Shown: positions 1 through 10,364, counted from the stretch's first letter. The stretch: 40,102 nt of DNA from Owenweeksia hongkongensis DSM 17368 (GCA_945865885.1 CAMBEZ010000016.1:1-40102); one strand, 5' to 3'. Made by a program: numbers and translations. Notes: generated by a model from the letters alone, not told the origin.

Positions 1-92
1 TCGTTCGTGGCGCGTTGGATACTGCCGGTGTAAACGGTCGTATGCAGCGTCGTTCCAAGTACGGAACCAAGCGTCCCAAAGTAAAAAAGTAA
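1..92 (+). CDS. rpsL: 30S ribosomal protein S12, C-terminal end (partial)
   Basis: Only the last 29 codons are inside the window, read in the frame beginning at base 3 and ending at a TAA at 90-92. The visible end contains RGALDTAGVNGRMQRRSKYG and a lysine-rich tail, the conserved C-terminus of S12, a decoding-centre protein of the small subunit. The position directly upstream of rpsG and fusA is the classical str operon order, which supports the call although the protein is truncated by the window edge. Confidence 0.93.
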   Translation, partial: VRGALDTAGVNGRMQRRSKYGTKRPKVKK

Positions 93-116
93 TCCCTTAG
101 TGAATAGTACTCTGTC

Positions 117-587
117 ATGAGAAAAGCAAGAGCTAAAAAACGCCCCCTGTTGCCAGATCCTCGTTTTAACGACACGCTTGTAACGCGTTTCGTCAATAAC
201 TTGATGTACGACGGCAAAAAGAGTATCGCATACGGTATTTTCTACGAATCTGTAGACATCGTATCCGAGAAGACCGGCGAAGGCAATGGACTGGAAATGT
301 GGAAGCAAGCGTTGACTAACGTTATGCCCCACGTGGAAGTGCGAAGCCGCCGTGTTGGTGGATCCACATTCCAAATTCCTCAGCCAATCCGCCCCGAGCG
401 GAAGGTGTCCATGGCCATCAAATGGCTCATTGGCTACGCCCGCCAGCGGAACGAAAAATCGATGGCTGCCAAATTGGCTGCTGAAATTTTGGCCGCCTCT
501 AAAGAAGAAGGCGCTGCGGTTAAAAAGCGTATGGACGTCCACAAGATGGCCGAAGCCAACAAGGCTTTCTCTCACTTCCGCTTCTAA
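117..587 (+). CDS. rpsG: 30S ribosomal protein S7
   Basis: The 156-residue product begins [15 protein letters not shown] and has the conserved S7 core, including the stretch around [16 protein letters not shown] (about residues 80-96). S7 nucleates assembly of the 30S head on the 3' domain of 16S rRNA and lines the E site. Length is normal for the bacterial family. The gene lies 24 bases after rpsL and 12 before fusA, so it is read in the str operon. The spacer before its ATG has no clear Shine-Dalgarno sequence, as for most genes here. Confidence 0.98.
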   Translation: MRKARAKKRPLLPDPRFNDTLVTRFVNNLMYDGKKSIAYGIFYESVDIVSEKTGEGNGLEMWKQALTNVMPHVEVRSRRVGGSTFQIPQPIRPERKVSMAIKWLIGYARQRNEKSMAAKLAAEILAASKEEGAAVKKRMDVHKMAEANKAFSHFRF

Positions 588-599
588 TCGTTACGCATC

Positions 600-2726
600 A
601 TGGCAAAAAGAGACCTCAAGCTCACGCGGAATATTGGCATCATGGCGCACATTGACGCCGGCAAGACAACCACTACGGAGCGCATTCTTTACTACACCGG
701 TGTCAGTCACAAAATTGGCGAAGTACACGATGGTGCGGCTACGATGGACTGGATGATTCAGGAGCAAGAGCGCGGAATCACCATCACTTCTGCTGCAACA
801 ACTTGTTTCTGGAACTACCCGACCACACAAGGTCAGTCGGTGCCCGAGACCGAAGAGTACAAGATCAACATCATCGATACCCCGGGTCACGTTGACTTCA
901 CGGTGGAGGTAGAACGCTCTTTGCGCGTTTTGGACGGTGCTGTGGCTTTGTTTTGTGCTGTTGGCGGTGTTCAGCCTCAGTCCGAGACCGTTTGGCGTCA
1001 AGCAACGAAGTACAGTGTACCTCGTTTGGCGTTTGTGAACAAGATGGACCGTACCGGTGCTGATTTCTTCAACGTGGTAAACCAAATCAGCGATAAGCTG
1101 AAAGGAAACCCCGTCCCCCTTCAGGTTCCCATTGGAGCCGAGCAAGATTTTCGTGGTGTTGTTGATTTGTTGGACCGCAAGGCAATCATTTGGAACGACG
1201 ATACCCAAGGCATGACCTACCAGGAAATCGATATTCCTGCAGATTTGCAATCCACCGTTGACGAGTACTACAGCAAAATGGTGGAAGCCGTTGCTGAATT
1301 CGACGACAACTTGATGGAGAAGTTCTTCGACAATCCGGAGTCAATCACCCGCGATGAGTTGATCAATGCAATTCGCAAGGCAACCGTTGCCATGAAAATT
1401 ACGCCCGTTTTGTGCGGTTCGGCGTTCAAGAACAAGGGTGTTCAAACCATGCTGGACTCGGTTATGGCGTACCTGCCTTCTCCGATGGACGTTGAGGCCG
1501 TTTCCGGCATCAACCCCAACACAGAAGAAGAAGAATTGCGTCGTCCGGACCCCAGTGAGCCTTTTGCCGCGTTGGCCTTCAAAATTGCAACCGATCCTTT
1601 TGTGGGTCGTTTGTGTTTCTTCCGCGTTTACAGCGGTAAGTTGGCTGCCGGTTCGTATGTTCAGAACATGCGCACGGACAACAAAGAGCGCATCTCCCGC
1701 ATTTTCCAAATGCACGCCAACAAGCAGAACCCAATTGATTTGATTGAGGCAGGCGATATTGGTGCAGGTGTAGGTTTTAAAGATATCCGCACCGGCGATA
1801 CCCTGTGTGAAGAAAAGTTCCCAATTATTTTGGAGTCCATGAGCTTTCCGCAGCCGGTTATCGGTTTGGCGATTGAGCCCAAGACCCAAGGTGATGTGGA
1901 TAAGTTGGGCATGTCTTTGGCCAAATTGGCTGAAGAAGATCCCACCTTTAAAGTACATACGGACGAGGAAACCGGTCAAACGGTCATCTCCGGCATGGGA
2001 GAGTTGCACTTGGAGATTATTGTTGACCGCCTGAAGCGTGAATTCAAGGTGGAATGCAGCCAAGGTGCTCCCCAGGTTCAGTACAAAGAGGCGTTGACGG
2101 GTTCTTATGGACACCGCGAGGTGTACAAGAAGCAAACGGGTGGTCGCGGTAAGTTCGCGGACATCGTATTTACCATCAGTCCTGCTGACGAGAACGTAGT
2201 GGGATTGCAATTTGTCAACGAAATCAAGGGTGGTAACATCCCTCGTGAATTCATTCCCGCGATTGAGAAAGGCTTCAAAGAGTCCATGAAAAACGGTCCC
2301 TTGGCGGGCTATGCTTTGGACAGCATGAAGATTACCTTGTCCGACGGTTCCTTCCACCCGGTTGACTCCGACGCATTGTCCTTTGAATTGGCTGCTAAGG
2401 CCGGTTTCCGTGAGGCAGCACGTCGTGCCAACCCTGTGATTCTGGAGCCCATCATGAAGTTGGAAGTAGACACTCCCGACACGAACATGGGTGACGTAGT
2501 AGGTGACTTGAACAAGCGTCGCGGCCAGGTAGAAGGCATGGATTCCAAGTTGGGAGCTGCCGTCATAAAAGCCAAAGTGCCTTTGAGTGAAATGTTTGGT
2601 TACGTTACTGCACTGCGCACCATTACGTCCGGTCGCGGTAGTTCAACCATGGAGTTCAGCAATTTTGCAGAAACTCCCAAGAGCATTGCCGACGAGGTAA
2701 TCGCCAAAGTAAAAGGAAACGCTTAA
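600..2726 (+). CDS. fusA: Elongation factor G
   Basis: The 708-residue GTPase drives translocation of tRNA and mRNA on the ribosome and takes part in ribosome recycling. The G domain shows the P-loop AHIDAGKTT (residues 16-24), switch I RGITI (58-62), DTPGH (93-97) and NKMD (147-150). The longer segment between switch I and DTPGH (around residues 70-90) is, from memory, a feature of Bacteroidota EF-G. Domains II to V follow at normal length, with the domain IV region near GGRGKFADI. tuf does not follow; rpsJ starts 11 bases downstream, so the str and S10 groups are fused without EF-Tu. Confidence 0.98.
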   Translation: MAKRDLKLTRNIGIMAHIDAGKTTTTERILYYTGVSHKIGEVHDGAATMDWMIQEQERGITITSAATTCFWNYPTTQGQSVPETEEYKINIIDTPGHVDFTVEVERSLRVLDGAVALFCAVGGVQPQSETVWRQATKYSVPRLAFVNKMDRTGADFFNVVNQISDKLKGNPVPLQVPIGAEQDFRGVVDLLDRKAIIWNDDTQGMTYQEIDIPADLQSTVDEYYSKMVEAVAEFDDNLMEKFFDNPESITRDELINAIRKATVAMKITPVLCGSAFKNKGVQTMLDSVMAYLPSPMDVEAVSGINPNTEEEELRRPDPSEPFAALAFKIATDPFVGRLCFFRVYSGKLAAGSYVQNMRTDNKERISRIFQMHANKQNPIDLIEAGDIGAGVGFKDIRTGDTLCEEKFPIILESMSFPQPVIGLAIEPKTQGDVDKLGMSLAKLAEEDPTFKVHTDEETGQTVISGMGELHLEIIVDRLKREFKVECSQGAPQVQYKEALTGSYGHREVYKKQTGGRGKFADIVFTISPADENVVGLQFVNEIKGGNIPREFIPAIEKGFKESMKNGPLAGYALDSMKITLSDGSFHPVDSDALSFELAAKAGFREAARRANPVILEPIMKLEVDTPDTNMGDVVGDLNKRRGQVEGMDSKLGAAVIKAKVPLSEMFGYVTALRTITSGRGSSTMEFSNFAETPKSIADEVIAKVKGNA

Positions 2727-2737
2727 TCTTCTCCGTG

Positions 2738-3043
2738 ATGAGTCAAAAAATTCGAATCAAATTGAAGTCGTACGACCACAGCTTGGTGGACAAGTCGGCT
2801 GAGAAAATTGTTAAAACGGTGAAGAGCACCGGCGCGGTGGTTAACGGTCCCATTCCGTTGCCTACCAACAAGCGCATTTACACGGTGTTGCGTTCTCCGC
2901 ACGTCAACAAGAAGGCCCGCGAGCAGTTTGAATTGTCCAGCTACAAGCGTTTGTTGGACATCTACAGCTCTTCGAGCAAGACCATTGACGCCTTGATGAA
3001 GTTGGAATTGCCCAGCGGTGTTGAGGTTGAAATCAAAGTGTGA
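2738..3043 (+). CDS. rpsJ: 30S ribosomal protein S10
   Basis: The product is 101 residues from the ATG at 2738, beginning [14 protein letters not shown]; a GTG directly before it (2735) would add one residue but the ATG matches the family start. S10 lies in the 30S head and also works in transcription antitermination with NusB in bacteria. The conserved [13 protein letters not shown] and the C-terminal GVEVEIKV are visible. A 33-base AT-rich spacer separates it from rplC, long for this cluster. Confidence 0.97.
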   Translation: MSQKIRIKLKSYDHSLVDKSAEKIVKTVKSTGAVVNGPIPLPTNKRIYTVLRSPHVNKKAREQFELSSYKRLLDIYSSSSKTIDALMKLELPSGVEVEIKV

Positions 3044-3076
3044 TCTTTTTTTATTAATAATTAATTGTTCTGAATC

Positions 3077-3691
3077 ATGCCTGGATTAATTGGCAAAAAA
3101 ATCGGAATGACCAGCATCTTCGACGCGGACGGAAAGAACTATCCGTGCACGGTGCTTGAGGTGGGTCCCTGTGTGGTGACTCAAATCAAGACGATGGATG
3201 TCGATGGTTACAATGCCGTGCAGATTGGATTTGGCGATGTAAAGCATCCCACCAAGCCTGCCGCCGGCCACGCTGAAAAAGCGAAAACCAATGCAAAATC
3301 CAAGTACGTGGAATTCCGCGACCTGGACACCAACGGTATCTCCTTGGGGGATATCCTGCCCGTCTCTCTTTTTGCAGAGGGCGAGTTTGTGTCTGTGGTT
3401 GGTACTTCCAAGGGTAAGGGTTTCCAAGGTGTTGTAAAGCGCCACGGATTTAGCGGGGTAGGCGAGTCCACTCACGGACAGCACAACCGCTTGCGCGCAC
3501 CGGGTTCAATTGGTGCGGGATCTGATCCCTCGCGCGTCTTCAAAGGCATGCGAATGGCGGGCCGTATGGGCAGTGATCGCGTAAAGGTCCAGAACTTGCA
3601 AGTATTGAAGGTCGATACGGAGAAGAACTTGTTGATTGTAAAAGGTTCTGTTCCTGGAGCCAAGCAGTCCACGGTAATTGTTGAGAAATAA
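3077..3691 (+). CDS. rplC: 50S ribosomal protein L3
   Basis: A 204-residue protein starting [16 protein letters not shown]3 is an early assembly protein that binds near the 3' end of 23S rRNA and sends a long loop toward the peptidyl transferase centre. The loop motif [15 protein letters not shown] (about residues 114-128) is intact and includes the glutamine that PrmB methylates in other bacteria. The stop codon overlaps the rplD start in a TAATG junction, suggesting coupled translation. Confidence 0.97.
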   Translation: MPGLIGKKIGMTSIFDADGKNYPCTVLEVGPCVVTQIKTMDVDGYNAVQIGFGDVKHPTKPAAGHAEKAKTNAKSKYVEFRDLDTNGISLGDILPVSLFAEGEFVSVVGTSKGKGFQGVVKRHGFSGVGESTHGQHNRLRAPGSIGAGSDPSRVFKGMRMAGRMGSDRVKVQNLQVLKVDTEKNLLIVKGSVPGAKQSTVIVEK

Positions 3692-4323
3692 TGGAACTGA
3701 GCATTCTTAACTCCCAAGGCAAAGAGACAGGTCGCAAGGCGACTCTGAACGATAGTGTTTTCGGCATCGAGCCCAACAACCACGCGGTATACTTGGATGT
3801 GAAGTTGTACTTGGCCAACCAGCGCCAGGGCACACACAAATCCAAGGAGCGCGCGGACATCGCTCGTACCACGAAGAAAGTGCACAAGCAAAAAGGTACC
3901 GGTGGCGCACGTCACGGTTCCATGAAGTCACCGTTGTACCGTGGTGGTGGTCGTGTTTTTGGTCCTCAACCTCGCGACTACGGTTTCAAGCTGAACAAGA
4001 AAGTAAAGGCATTGGCTCGCAAATCGGCTCTGTCGATCAAGATTGCTGCCCAGAAGATTGTGGTTTTGGAGAACGTTTCTTTTGAAGCACCAAAGACCAA
4101 GCAGTATGCTTCAATGATCCAAGCTTTAGGCCTGCACGGAAAAAAATCTCTAGTAGTGCTTGGAGATTCAGATAAAAACGTATATTTGTCGTCCCGCAAT
4201 TTTGAGGGCTCGAATGTTGTAACTCACTCAGAACTAAACACTTACGATATCATGAATGCCGGTGTGTTGGTTTTAGTAGAGTCCTCGATTGAGAAAATTG
4301 AAACTGCATTAAGCGCGAAATAA
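3691..4323 (+). CDS. rplD: 50S ribosomal protein L4
   Basis: The 210-residue product has the globular L4 fold plus the extended tunnel loop, visible as [20 protein letters not shown] (about residues 71-90). That loop forms part of the exit tunnel constriction and is a known site of macrolide resistance mutations. In E. coli L4 represses its own operon; I see no leader here that would show the same. Both ends overlap neighbours by one base (TAATG), upstream with rplC and downstream with rplW. Confidence 0.97.
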   Translation: MELSILNSQGKETGRKATLNDSVFGIEPNNHAVYLDVKLYLANQRQGTHKSKERADIARTTKKVHKQKGTGGARHGSMKSPLYRGGGRVFGPQPRDYGFKLNKKVKALARKSALSIKIAAQKIVVLENVSFEAPKTKQYASMIQALGLHGKKSLVVLGDSDKNVYLSSRNFEGSNVVTHSELNTYDIMNAGVLVLVESSIEKIETALSAK

Positions 4324-4616
4324 TGGAACACATCCTGATTCGCCCGATCATTACCGAAAAGGCTTCCGCAGCCAGTGAGAAGCAGAATTGTTACTCTTTT
4401 GTTGTTGCAAAAGAGGCGAACAAGCTGCAGATTCGCAAAGCGGTAGAGGCCAGCTATGGTGTGACGGTAGAAAGTGTACGCACGAGCATCGTGGCAGCTC
4501 GCCAAGTTGTGCGTTTCACCAAAAGCGGCACCCTGGCCGGCAAGAAGTCTTCGTACAAAAAGGCTGTTGTTCACGTGAGTGAAGGGCAGACCATTGATAT
4601 CTATAGCAACCTGTAA
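4323..4616 (+). CDS. rplW: 50S ribosomal protein L23
   Basis: A 97-residue protein starting [15 protein letters not shown], the L23 signature. L23 sits at the exit of the ribosomal tunnel and is the docking site for trigger factor and SRP. The family motif around FVVAKEANKLQIRKAVEASYGV is intact. The start overlaps the rplD stop (TAATG), and rplB begins three bases after its stop. Confidence 0.96.
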   Translation: MEHILIRPIITEKASAASEKQNCYSFVVAKEANKLQIRKAVEASYGVTVESVRTSIVAARQVVRFTKSGTLAGKKSSYKKAVVHVSEGQTIDIYSNL

Positions 4617-4619
4617 GTC

Positions 4620-5447
4620 ATGGGGGTACGTAAATTAAAACCAATCACTCCGGGACAACGTTTCCGCGTGGTAAACGACTTCAAGGTTTTAACTCCTGGT
4701 GTTGAGCCAGAGAAAAGCCTCTTGGTTTCCAAGAAGAGTCGTGGTGGCCGGAACAACACCGGTAAGATGACCGTTCGCTACCAAGGTGGTGGCCACAAGC
4801 AGCAGTACCGTTTGATTGATTTCAAACGCGAGAAGGTGAACATTCCTGCAACGGTTCGTTCCATCGAATACGATCCAAATCGCAGTGCATTTATTGCATT
4901 GTTGGTCTATGCAGACGGTGAAAAGCGCTACATCTTAGCTCCTAATGGGGTTACCGTAGGCATGACGCTGGTCAGTGGTAAAGGAAGTGCACCTGAAGTA
5001 GGCAATGCATTGCCCTTGTCTGATCTGCCGTTGGGTACGGTTGTTCACAACATTGAAATGCGTCCTGGTCAGGGTGGAGTTATTGCTCGCTCAGCAGGTT
5101 CTTTTGCTCAGTTGGTGGCCCGCGACGGTGGTTATGCCGTTCTGCGTATGCCTTCTAGCGAGACGCGCATGATTTTGATTACGTGTATGGCGACGGTAGG
5201 TGTTGTTAGCAACAGCGATCATGCCTTGGAGATTTCCGGTAAAGCCGGTCGCAGCCGTTGGAAAGGTCGTCGTCCTCGTACTCGTGCCGTCGCGATGAAC
5301 CCAGTTGATCACCCTATGGGTGGTGGTGAAGGTCGTGCTACGGGTGGTCATCCACGTTCACGCAATGGCATTCCTGCGAAAGGTTACAAAACGCGTACAC
5401 CGAAGAAGGCAAGCAATCGTTACATCATTGAAAAACGCAAGAAATAA
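4620..5447 (+). CDS. rplB: 50S ribosomal protein L2
   Basis: A 275-residue protein of usual length. L2 is a core protein needed for subunit association and peptidyl transferase assembly. The C-terminal signature [12 protein letters not shown] (about residues 227-238) includes the conserved histidine (about 231, E. coli 229). The N-terminal RNA-binding domain carries [20 protein letters not shown]. It is tightly packed between rplW and rpsS with 3-base spacers. Confidence 0.98.
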   Translation: MGVRKLKPITPGQRFRVVNDFKVLTPGVEPEKSLLVSKKSRGGRNNTGKMTVRYQGGGHKQQYRLIDFKREKVNIPATVRSIEYDPNRSAFIALLVYADGEKRYILAPNGVTVGMTLVSGKGSAPEVGNALPLSDLPLGTVVHNIEMRPGQGGVIARSAGSFAQLVARDGGYAVLRMPSSETRMILITCMATVGVVSNSDHALEISGKAGRSRWKGRRPRTRAVAMNPVDHPMGGGEGRATGGHPRSRNGIPAKGYKTRTPKKASNRYIIEKRKK

Positions 5448-5450
5448 GCC

Positions 5451-5732
5451 ATGTCTCGTTCACTGAAAAAAGGACCCTTTATCCACTTCAAGCTTGAGAA
5501 GCGTGTAGCGGAAAATGTTGAGTCGGGCAAGAAGACGGTGGTGAAAACCTGGTCGCGCGCCTCAATGATTAGCCCGGATTTTGTAGGTCAAACTATTGCT
5601 GTTCACAACGGCAAGACCTTTATTCCGGTTTATGTAACGGAGAATATGGTTGGTCACAAGTTGGGTGAATTTTCACCTACTCGTACCTTCCGTGGTCACG
5701 CCGGTAACAAAAAAGACAAAGGAAAACGATAA
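5451..5732 (+). CDS. rpsS: 30S ribosomal protein S19
   Basis: The 93-residue product begins [15 protein letters not shown] and contains the S19 signature [21 protein letters not shown]19 forms a complex with S13 in the 30S head and contributes to bridges with the large subunit. The C-terminal end [12 protein letters not shown] is the usual flexible basic tail. Three-base spacers on both sides place it inside the S10 operon. Confidence 0.97.
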   Translation: MSRSLKKGPFIHFKLEKRVAENVESGKKTVVKTWSRASMISPDFVGQTIAVHNGKTFIPVYVTENMVGHKLGEFSPTRTFRGHAGNKKDKGKR

Positions 5733-5735
5733 GCC

Positions 5736-6155
5736 ATGGGATCTCGTAAGTACAGTGCGGCCGAAGCCCGCAAAGAAGCACGCAAAAGCGTTGCTATGGC
5801 TTCTTTAAACAATTGCCCGACGTCTCCGCGTAAAATGCGCCTTGTGGCAGATTTGATTCGTGGTATGGCTGTTGAAAAGGCATTGTTTGTCTTAAAGTAC
5901 AGCCCCAAAGAGTCTTCTATTCGTTTGGAGAAACTCTTGCTTTCAGCTTTGAGTAACTGGCAGACTAAGAACCCAGATGCGCGTTTGGAAGACAGTAATT
6001 TGGTTGTTGAGTCTGTGATGGTTGATGGTGGTCGTATGTTAAAGCGTATTTCGCCTGCTCCGCAGGGTCGTGCGCACCGCATTCGCAAGCGCTCCAATCA
6101 CGTAACAATCATTGTGGGTAGTAAACAAGTGATCACCGAAAACGCTGAAGCATAA
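5736..6155 (+). CDS. rplV: 50S ribosomal protein L22
   Basis: A 139-residue protein with the typical core [15 protein letters not shown] (about residues 30-44) and the beta hairpin segment near the C-terminus ([19 protein letters not shown]) that reaches into the exit tunnel beside L4. An N-terminal extension of about 25 residues ([18 protein letters not shown]) precedes the core; such short extensions occur in Bacteroidota L22. It is co-transcribed with rpsS and rpsC through 3-base spacers. Confidence 0.96.
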   Translation: MGSRKYSAAEARKEARKSVAMASLNNCPTSPRKMRLVADLIRGMAVEKALFVLKYSPKESSIRLEKLLLSALSNWQTKNPDARLEDSNLVVESVMVDGGRMLKRISPAPQGRAHRIRKRSNHVTIIVGSKQVITENAEA

Positions 6156-6158
6156 ATA

Positions 6159-6914
6159 ATGGGACAAAAGACTAACCCCATCGGCAATCGCCTTGGTTTC
6201 ATCCGCGGATGGGAATCGAATTGGTACGGTGGCCGTGTATACGGTGAGAAATTGGCTGAAGATGCACAGATTCGTAAGTATCTGTACGCACGTTTGACCA
6301 AGGCAAGTGTGTCGCGCATTGTTATCGAGCGTACACTGAAAGTGGTTACCGTTACAGTTGCCACGGCTCGCCCTGGTGTCATTATTGGTAAAGGTGGCCA
6401 AGAGGTTGATAAGTTGCGGGAGGAGTTGAAGAAACTGACCGGCAAAGAAGTTCAAATCAACATCTTCGAAATTAAGCGTCCGGAACTGGATGCCAAGTTG
6501 GTAGCCGACAGCATTGCCCGTCAGATTGAAGGTCGTATTTCCTTCCGCCGCGCAATTAAGATGAGTATTGCGGCAACCATGCGAATGGGTGCCGAAGGGA
6601 TCAAAGTACAGATCTCTGGTCGTTTGAATGGTGCGGAGATTGCACGTTCGGAGAAGTTCAAGGACGGACGCACTCCTTTGCACACGTTTCGCGCAGACAT
6701 TGATTACCACATTTCTGAAGCGCACACGACCTACGGTCGGATTGGCATCAAAGTTTGGATCATGAAGGGTGAAGTTTATGGCAAGCGTGACTTGTCCAAC
6801 TTGCTCGGACCTGCGAAGAAGACAGGCCCTGGTGCTAACGAGGGTGTTCGTGATCGCGATCGTCGTGGAGGTGCAAGTCAAGTTCGCGATCGTCGCGGAG
6901 GTGCAAAGAAATAA
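6159..6914 (+). CDS. rpsC: 30S ribosomal protein S3
   Basis: A 251-residue protein beginning [15 protein letters not shown]3 forms the mRNA entry channel with S4 and S5 and contributes to ribosomal helicase activity. The type II KH domain has the GxxG loop as GKGG (residues 77-80). The S3 C-terminal domain ends near GEVYGKRDL, and a basic tail follows in which RDRRGGA occurs twice; the underlying DNA is a 22-base unit repeated at a 30-base period with one mismatch (6855-6876 and 6885-6906). Confidence 0.97.
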   Translation: MGQKTNPIGNRLGFIRGWESNWYGGRVYGEKLAEDAQIRKYLYARLTKASVSRIVIERTLKVVTVTVATARPGVIIGKGGQEVDKLREELKKLTGKEVQINIFEIKRPELDAKLVADSIARQIEGRISFRRAIKMSIAATMRMGAEGIKVQISGRLNGAEIARSEKFKDGRTPLHTFRADIDYHISEAHTTYGRIGIKVWIMKGEVYGKRDLSNLLGPAKKTGPGANEGVRDRDRRGGASQVRDRRGGAKK

Positions 6915-6938
6915 GTAGAACGCCAAAGAAGCTAAGCG

Positions 6939-7361
6939 ATGTTACAACCGAAACGCACGAAGTTTAGAAAGCAGTTCAAGGGCCGCATGAAGGGCAATGC
7001 CCAGCGCGGCGCCACGTTGGCTTTCGGTTCCTTCGGCATCAAGTCGTTGGAGAATGTATGGATGACAGCTCGTCAGATTGAAGCCGCTCGTATCGCAGCT
7101 ACACGTTACATGAAGCGTGAAGGCCAGCTGTGGATTCGCATTTTTCCTGACAAACCGGTAACCAAGAAGCCCTTGGAAGTACGTATGGGTAAAGGAAAGG
7201 GTGCGGTTGAATATTGGGCAGCTGTAGTTCGCCCGGGTCGTATGTTGTTCGAATTGGACGGCGTTCCCGCCGATATTGCGAAAGAGGCCTTGCGTCTTGC
7301 CGCTCAAAAGTTACCGGTTAAAACCGCGTTGGTCGTTCGACGCGATTACACGGAAGCCTAA
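6939..7361 (+). CDS. rplP: 50S ribosomal protein L16
   Basis: The 140-residue product starts [17 protein letters not shown], diagnostic for L16. L16 is a late assembly protein that helps position the A-site tRNA and contacts the central protuberance. The [19 protein letters not shown] segment (about residues 83-101) is intact. It follows rpsC after 24 bases; no Shine-Dalgarno sequence is evident. Confidence 0.97.
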   Translation: MLQPKRTKFRKQFKGRMKGNAQRGATLAFGSFGIKSLENVWMTARQIEAARIAATRYMKREGQLWIRIFPDKPVTKKPLEVRMGKGKGAVEYWAAVVRPGRMLFELDGVPADIAKEALRLAAQKLPVKTALVVRRDYTEA

Positions 7362-7375
7362 TCCTTCGTTAGATC

Positions 7376-7567
7376 ATGAAAGTAGCAGAAATTAAAGCAC
7401 TGAAAGACGCCGATTTGGCTTTGAAGGTGACACAAATGAAAGATGAATTGTTTCGGATGAAGCGCACCCATCGCATGTCTCCTTTGGAGAATCCGATGCG
7501 CATCACCGCAGCGCGAAAACTGGTTGCGCGCTTGGCCACAGAGTTGGTGCTGCGCAAAAATCAATAA
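7376..7567 (+). CDS. rpmC: 50S ribosomal protein L29
   Basis: A 63-residue, mostly helical protein of two-helix L29 type. L29 lies beside L23 at the tunnel exit. The recognisable features are the start [14 protein letters not shown], the conserved motif [19 protein letters not shown] and the alanine/arginine-rich second helix. Its length and its position between rplP and rpsQ fit the S10 operon order. Confidence 0.94.
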   Translation: MKVAEIKALKDADLALKVTQMKDELFRMKRTHRMSPLENPMRITAARKLVARLATELVLRKNQ

Positions 7568-7578
7568 GAGATAGAGCA

Positions 7579-7833
7579 ATGGAAAGAAATTTGCGCAAAG
7601 AGCGTATTGGTATTGTGACCAGTGCAGCTATGGAAAAAGGAATCACGGTAAGTGTTTCACGTCGTGTCAAGCATGCTAAGTATGGTAAGTTCGTATCCTT
7701 TACGAGCAAGTTCCACGCACACGACGAAAAGAATGAATGCACCAAGGGCGATACCGTCCGCATCATGGAAACCCGTCCGTTGAGCAAGACGAAGAACTGG
7801 CGTCTTGTTGAAATCATTGAAAAGGTAAAGTAG
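7579..7833 (+). CDS. rpsQ: 30S ribosomal protein S17
   Basis: The 84-residue OB-fold protein begins [24 protein letters not shown] and carries the S17 signature [21 protein letters not shown] near its end. It binds the 5' domain of 16S rRNA early in 30S assembly. This is the last gene of the classical S10 group; rplN of the spc group begins two bases after its stop with no terminator between, so the groups are merged. Confidence 0.96.
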   Translation: MERNLRKERIGIVTSAAMEKGITVSVSRRVKHAKYGKFVSFTSKFHAHDEKNECTKGDTVRIMETRPLSKTKNWRLVEIIEKVK

Positions 7834-7834
7834 G

Positions 7835-8203
7835 ATGTTACAACAAGAATCCCGTTTACGCGTTGCGGACAACACAGGTGCCAAAGAAGTTTTGGTCATT
7901 CGTGTGTTGGGCGGAACAAAGCGTCGCTATGCGAGCGTTGGTGACAAGATCGTAGTGACGGTTAAAGACAGCACCCCGTCGGGTAACGTTAAAAAAGGAC
8001 AAGTATCCACAGCGGTAGTCGTTCGTACTTCGAAAGAAGTTCGTCGTGCCGATGGTTCATACATTCGCTTTGACGACAACGCTTGTGTGTTGTTGACTGC
8101 TGCGGGTGAGATGCGTGGCACTCGTGTTTTTGGCCCTGTAGCTCGTGAATTGCGCGACAAGCAGTACATGAAAATTGTTTCTCTGGCACCAGAAGTGCTT
8201 TAA
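7835..8203 (+). CDS. rplN: 50S ribosomal protein L14
   Basis: A 122-residue protein starting [19 protein letters not shown], the unmistakable L14 signature. L14 contacts 16S rRNA helix 14 in an intersubunit bridge and is the binding site of the silencing factor RsfS. The C-terminal [24 protein letters not shown] is complete. It starts the spc-type group here, with a single base between it and the rpsQ stop. Confidence 0.97.
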   Translation: MLQQESRLRVADNTGAKEVLVIRVLGGTKRRYASVGDKIVVTVKDSTPSGNVKKGQVSTAVVVRTSKEVRRADGSYIRFDDNACVLLTAAGEMRGTRVFGPVARELRDKQYMKIVSLAPEVL

Positions 8204-8213
8204 GTATAGAACG

Positions 8214-8534
8214 ATGGCGAAGTTTCATATCAAAACCGGCGATACCGTAATGGTGATTGCGGGTCAGTCCAAGGGACAGACCGGTCGCATCATTCGCATG
8301 ATCCCCAAACAGCACCGCGCTGTTGTGGAGGGTGTGAATATGGTGACCAAACACCAAAAGCCTACGGCATCCAGCCCCCAAGGCGGTCTTTCTCAGATGG
8401 AAGCACCGTTGCACGTCAGCAATTTGATGCTGATTGATCCAAAAACGGGTACCCCAACCCGCGTGGGAATGAAAATCAACGATAAAGGCCAGAAAGTTCG
8501 CGTTGCGAAGAAATCAGGCGAGACGATTAAGTAA
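8214..8534 (+). CDS. rplX: 50S ribosomal protein L24
   Basis: I place the start at the ATG at 8214, giving [20 protein letters not shown] and 106 residues, the family length; an upstream in-frame ATG at 8175 lies inside rplN and is less likely. L24 is an assembly initiator protein of the 50S subunit. The N-terminal KOW motif [18 protein letters not shown] (about residues 9-26) is visible. Its stop overlaps the rplE start in a TAATG junction. Confidence 0.95.
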   Translation: MAKFHIKTGDTVMVIAGQSKGQTGRIIRMIPKQHRAVVEGVNMVTKHQKPTASSPQGGLSQMEAPLHVSNLMLIDPKTGTPTRVGMKINDKGQKVRVAKKSGETIK

Positions 8535-9073
8535 TGGAACAGCGTTTGAAAAGCATTTACCGGGACAAGGTAGTTCCGGCTTTGCAAGAAGAATTTGCCT
8601 ACAAGAACATGATGGAGGTTCCCCGCCTTCAAAAGATTGTTCTTAGCCAAGGCATTGGTGCAGCGGTAGCTGACAAAAAGTTAGTTGATTATGCCGTTGA
8701 GGAGATGACTATCATCACTGGTCAACGCGCGGTTTCAACCCGCTCAAAGAAAGATATTTCGAACTTTAAGTTGCGTAAAGGCATGCCCATTGGAGCGCGC
8801 GTTACGCTGCGTGGAGAGCGTATGTACGAATTTTTTGATCGCTTGTTGACCGCGAGCTTGCCGCGTATTCGTGATTTTCGTGGTGTCAAGGAAGGTTTTG
8901 ATGGCCGTGGGAATTTCACTTTTGGAATCACCGAACAGATCATTTTTCCAGAAATCGACATCGATAAGGTGAATCGCATTGCCGGAATGGATATCACATT
9001 TGTCACTTCGGCGAAAACCGATAAAGAGTGCAAATCGTTGATTACGTCGTTTGGATTTCCGTTTAAAAAATAA
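8534..9073 (+). CDS. rplE: 50S ribosomal protein L5
   Basis: A 179-residue protein that binds 5S rRNA with L18 in the central protuberance and contacts the P-site tRNA. Family features include [16 protein letters not shown] (about residues 27-42), [17 protein letters not shown] and the end segment [17 protein letters not shown]. Length is normal for bacteria. Its start codon overlaps the stop of rplX by one base. Confidence 0.97.
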   Translation: MEQRLKSIYRDKVVPALQEEFAYKNMMEVPRLQKIVLSQGIGAAVADKKLVDYAVEEMTIITGQRAVSTRSKKDISNFKLRKGMPIGARVTLRGERMYEFFDRLLTASLPRIRDFRGVKEGFDGRGNFTFGITEQIIFPEIDIDKVNRIAGMDITFVTSAKTDKECKSLITSFGFPFKK

Positions 9074-9084
9074 TTGAAGGACCC

Positions 9085-9354
9085 GTGGCAAAAGAATCCA
9101 TGAAGGCCCGCGAGGCCAAGCGTGAAAAGTTAGTAGCCAAGTACGCTGCAAAGCGTGAGGCTTTGAAGGCTGCTGGCGATTATCTAGCCTTGCAGAAGTT
9201 ACCAAAGAACGCATCACCGGTGCGTTTGCACAACCGGTGCAGCATTACGGGACGCCCCCGTGGTTACATGCGTCAGTTCGGCATTTCGCGCGTGACGTTC
9301 CGTCAAATGGCGAACATGGGCTTGATCCCAGGTGTGAAAAAGTCCAGCTGGTAA
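9085..9354 (+). CDS. rpsN: 30S ribosomal protein S14, long zinc-free form
   Basis: I chose the GTG at 9085, which gives [16 protein letters not shown] and 89 residues, the usual Bacteroidota length and start; the next ATG (9100) would remove five conserved residues. The end [27 protein letters not shown] is diagnostic for S14 in the 30S head. The protein has only one cysteine in [11 protein letters not shown], so it is the long form without the CxxC zinc ribbon. A weak GAAGGA purine run precedes the GTG. Confidence 0.95.
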   Translation: MAKESMKAREAKREKLVAKYAAKREALKAAGDYLALQKLPKNASPVRLHNRCSITGRPRGYMRQFGISRVTFRQMANMGLIPGVKKSSW

Positions 9355-9377
9355 TAAACGATTAAAGGAACGACGCT

Positions 9378-9776
9378 ATGAATACCGATCCGATTGCAGA
9401 TTTTTTGACGCGCATTCGCAATGCGAGTCGCGCCGGTCACACGGTGGTAGAAGCCCCGGCTTCGAAGATTAAGATTGAAATTGCGCGCATTCTCATGGAC
9501 CAAGGCTACATCGCAAGCTACAAGCACGATGCCGAAGGCCCGCAGGGTGTTGTAAAAGTTGCTTTGAAGTACGACAAGGCCACGAAAACTCCAGTTATTC
9601 GTGGTATCGATCGTGTTTCAACTCCCGGCTTGCGCAAGTATTTTTCTAAAGTGAATATGCCCCGCGTAAAATACGGTTTGGGCATCGCCATTGTAACTAC
9701 CTCCAAAGGTTTAATGACGGACAAAGAGGCCCGTCAGAAAAACGTTGGTGGGGAGGTTATTTGCTACGTATATTAA
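9378..9776 (+). CDS. rpsH: 30S ribosomal protein S8
   Basis: A 132-residue protein starting MNTDPIADFLTRIRNA. S8 binds helix 21 of 16S rRNA and is a primary assembly protein; in E. coli it represses the spc operon. The C-terminal signature KGLMTDKEARQKNVGGEVICYVY is complete. The sequence AAAGGA at 9364-9369, eight bases before the ATG, is one of the few Shine-Dalgarno-like sites in the cluster. Confidence 0.97.
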   Translation: MNTDPIADFLTRIRNASRAGHTVVEAPASKIKIEIARILMDQGYIASYKHDAEGPQGVVKVALKYDKATKTPVIRGIDRVSTPGLRKYFSKVNMPRVKYGLGIAIVTTSKGLMTDKEARQKNVGGEVICYVY

Positions 9777-9791
9777 TTCCAAGTCGATACT

Positions 9792-10352
9792 ATGTCACGC
9801 ATTGGTAAGGCCCCGATACAAGTACCAGCAGGTGTGGAGATTTCTGTCTCCGGAACCGCTGTTACCGTCAAGGGCAAGTTGGGCACTTTGACCCAAGAAA
9901 TTCATCCCGACATTACGTTGCAGCAGGAAGGTGACGTCGTAACAGTTCTTCGTGCGAACGAGGATAAGCCGACTCGTGCAAAGCACGGTTTGTATCGGGC
10001 TTTGATCAACAACATGGTGGTTGGTGTTTCCAACGGCTGGACTAAGGAACTTGAGTTGATAGGTGTGGGTTACCGTGCTTCCAACCAGGGTCAAATCTTA
10101 GATCTTTCCCTCGGTTACTCGCACACGATCATGGTTCAATTGCCTTCGGAGGTTTCTCTTGAAACCAAATCGGAAAAAGGTAAGAACCCCTTGATCATCC
10201 TCAAATCCTTCGACAAGCAGTTGTTGGGTATGATTGCTGCCAAAATTCGCAGCTTCCGCAAGCCAGAGCCTTACAAAGGAAAGGGTGTGCGTTACGTCAA
10301 TGAAGTGGTACGTCGTAAGGCGGGTAAATCAGCCGGTAAAGGCAAGAAATAA
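9792..10352 (+). CDS. rplF: 50S ribosomal protein L6
   Basis: The 186-residue product begins MSRIGKAPIQVPAGVEI and contains two similar L6 domains. L6 sits near the factor-binding site and helps translocation factors to dock. The C-terminal signature RKPEPYKGKGVRYVNEVVRRKAGK (written in part; about residues 155-178) is intact and ends in a basic tail. Its position between rpsH and rplR is the standard spc order. Confidence 0.97.
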   Translation: MSRIGKAPIQVPAGVEISVSGTAVTVKGKLGTLTQEIHPDITLQQEGDVVTVLRANEDKPTRAKHGLYRALINNMVVGVSNGWTKELELIGVGYRASNQGQILDLSLGYSHTIMVQLPSEVSLETKSEKGKNPLIILKSFDKQLLGMIAAKIRSFRKPEPYKGKGVRYVNEVVRRKAGKSAGKGKK

Positions 10353-10364
10353 GCGATATAGATT

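Noticed and set aside
600-1250. Open frame of 219 codons on the - strand opposite fusA
   Set aside because: Shadow of the EF-G G domain; no start context or homology seen.
3044-3076. AT-rich palindrome TTATTAATAA between rpsJ and rplC as an operator or promoter
   Set aside because: Short and AT-rich, with no -7 box; a chance palindrome in an AT-rich spacer is more likely.
6039-6926. Open frame of 295 codons on the - strand opposite rpsC
   Set aside because: Antisense to a clear S3 gene and the end of L22; no recognisable domain.
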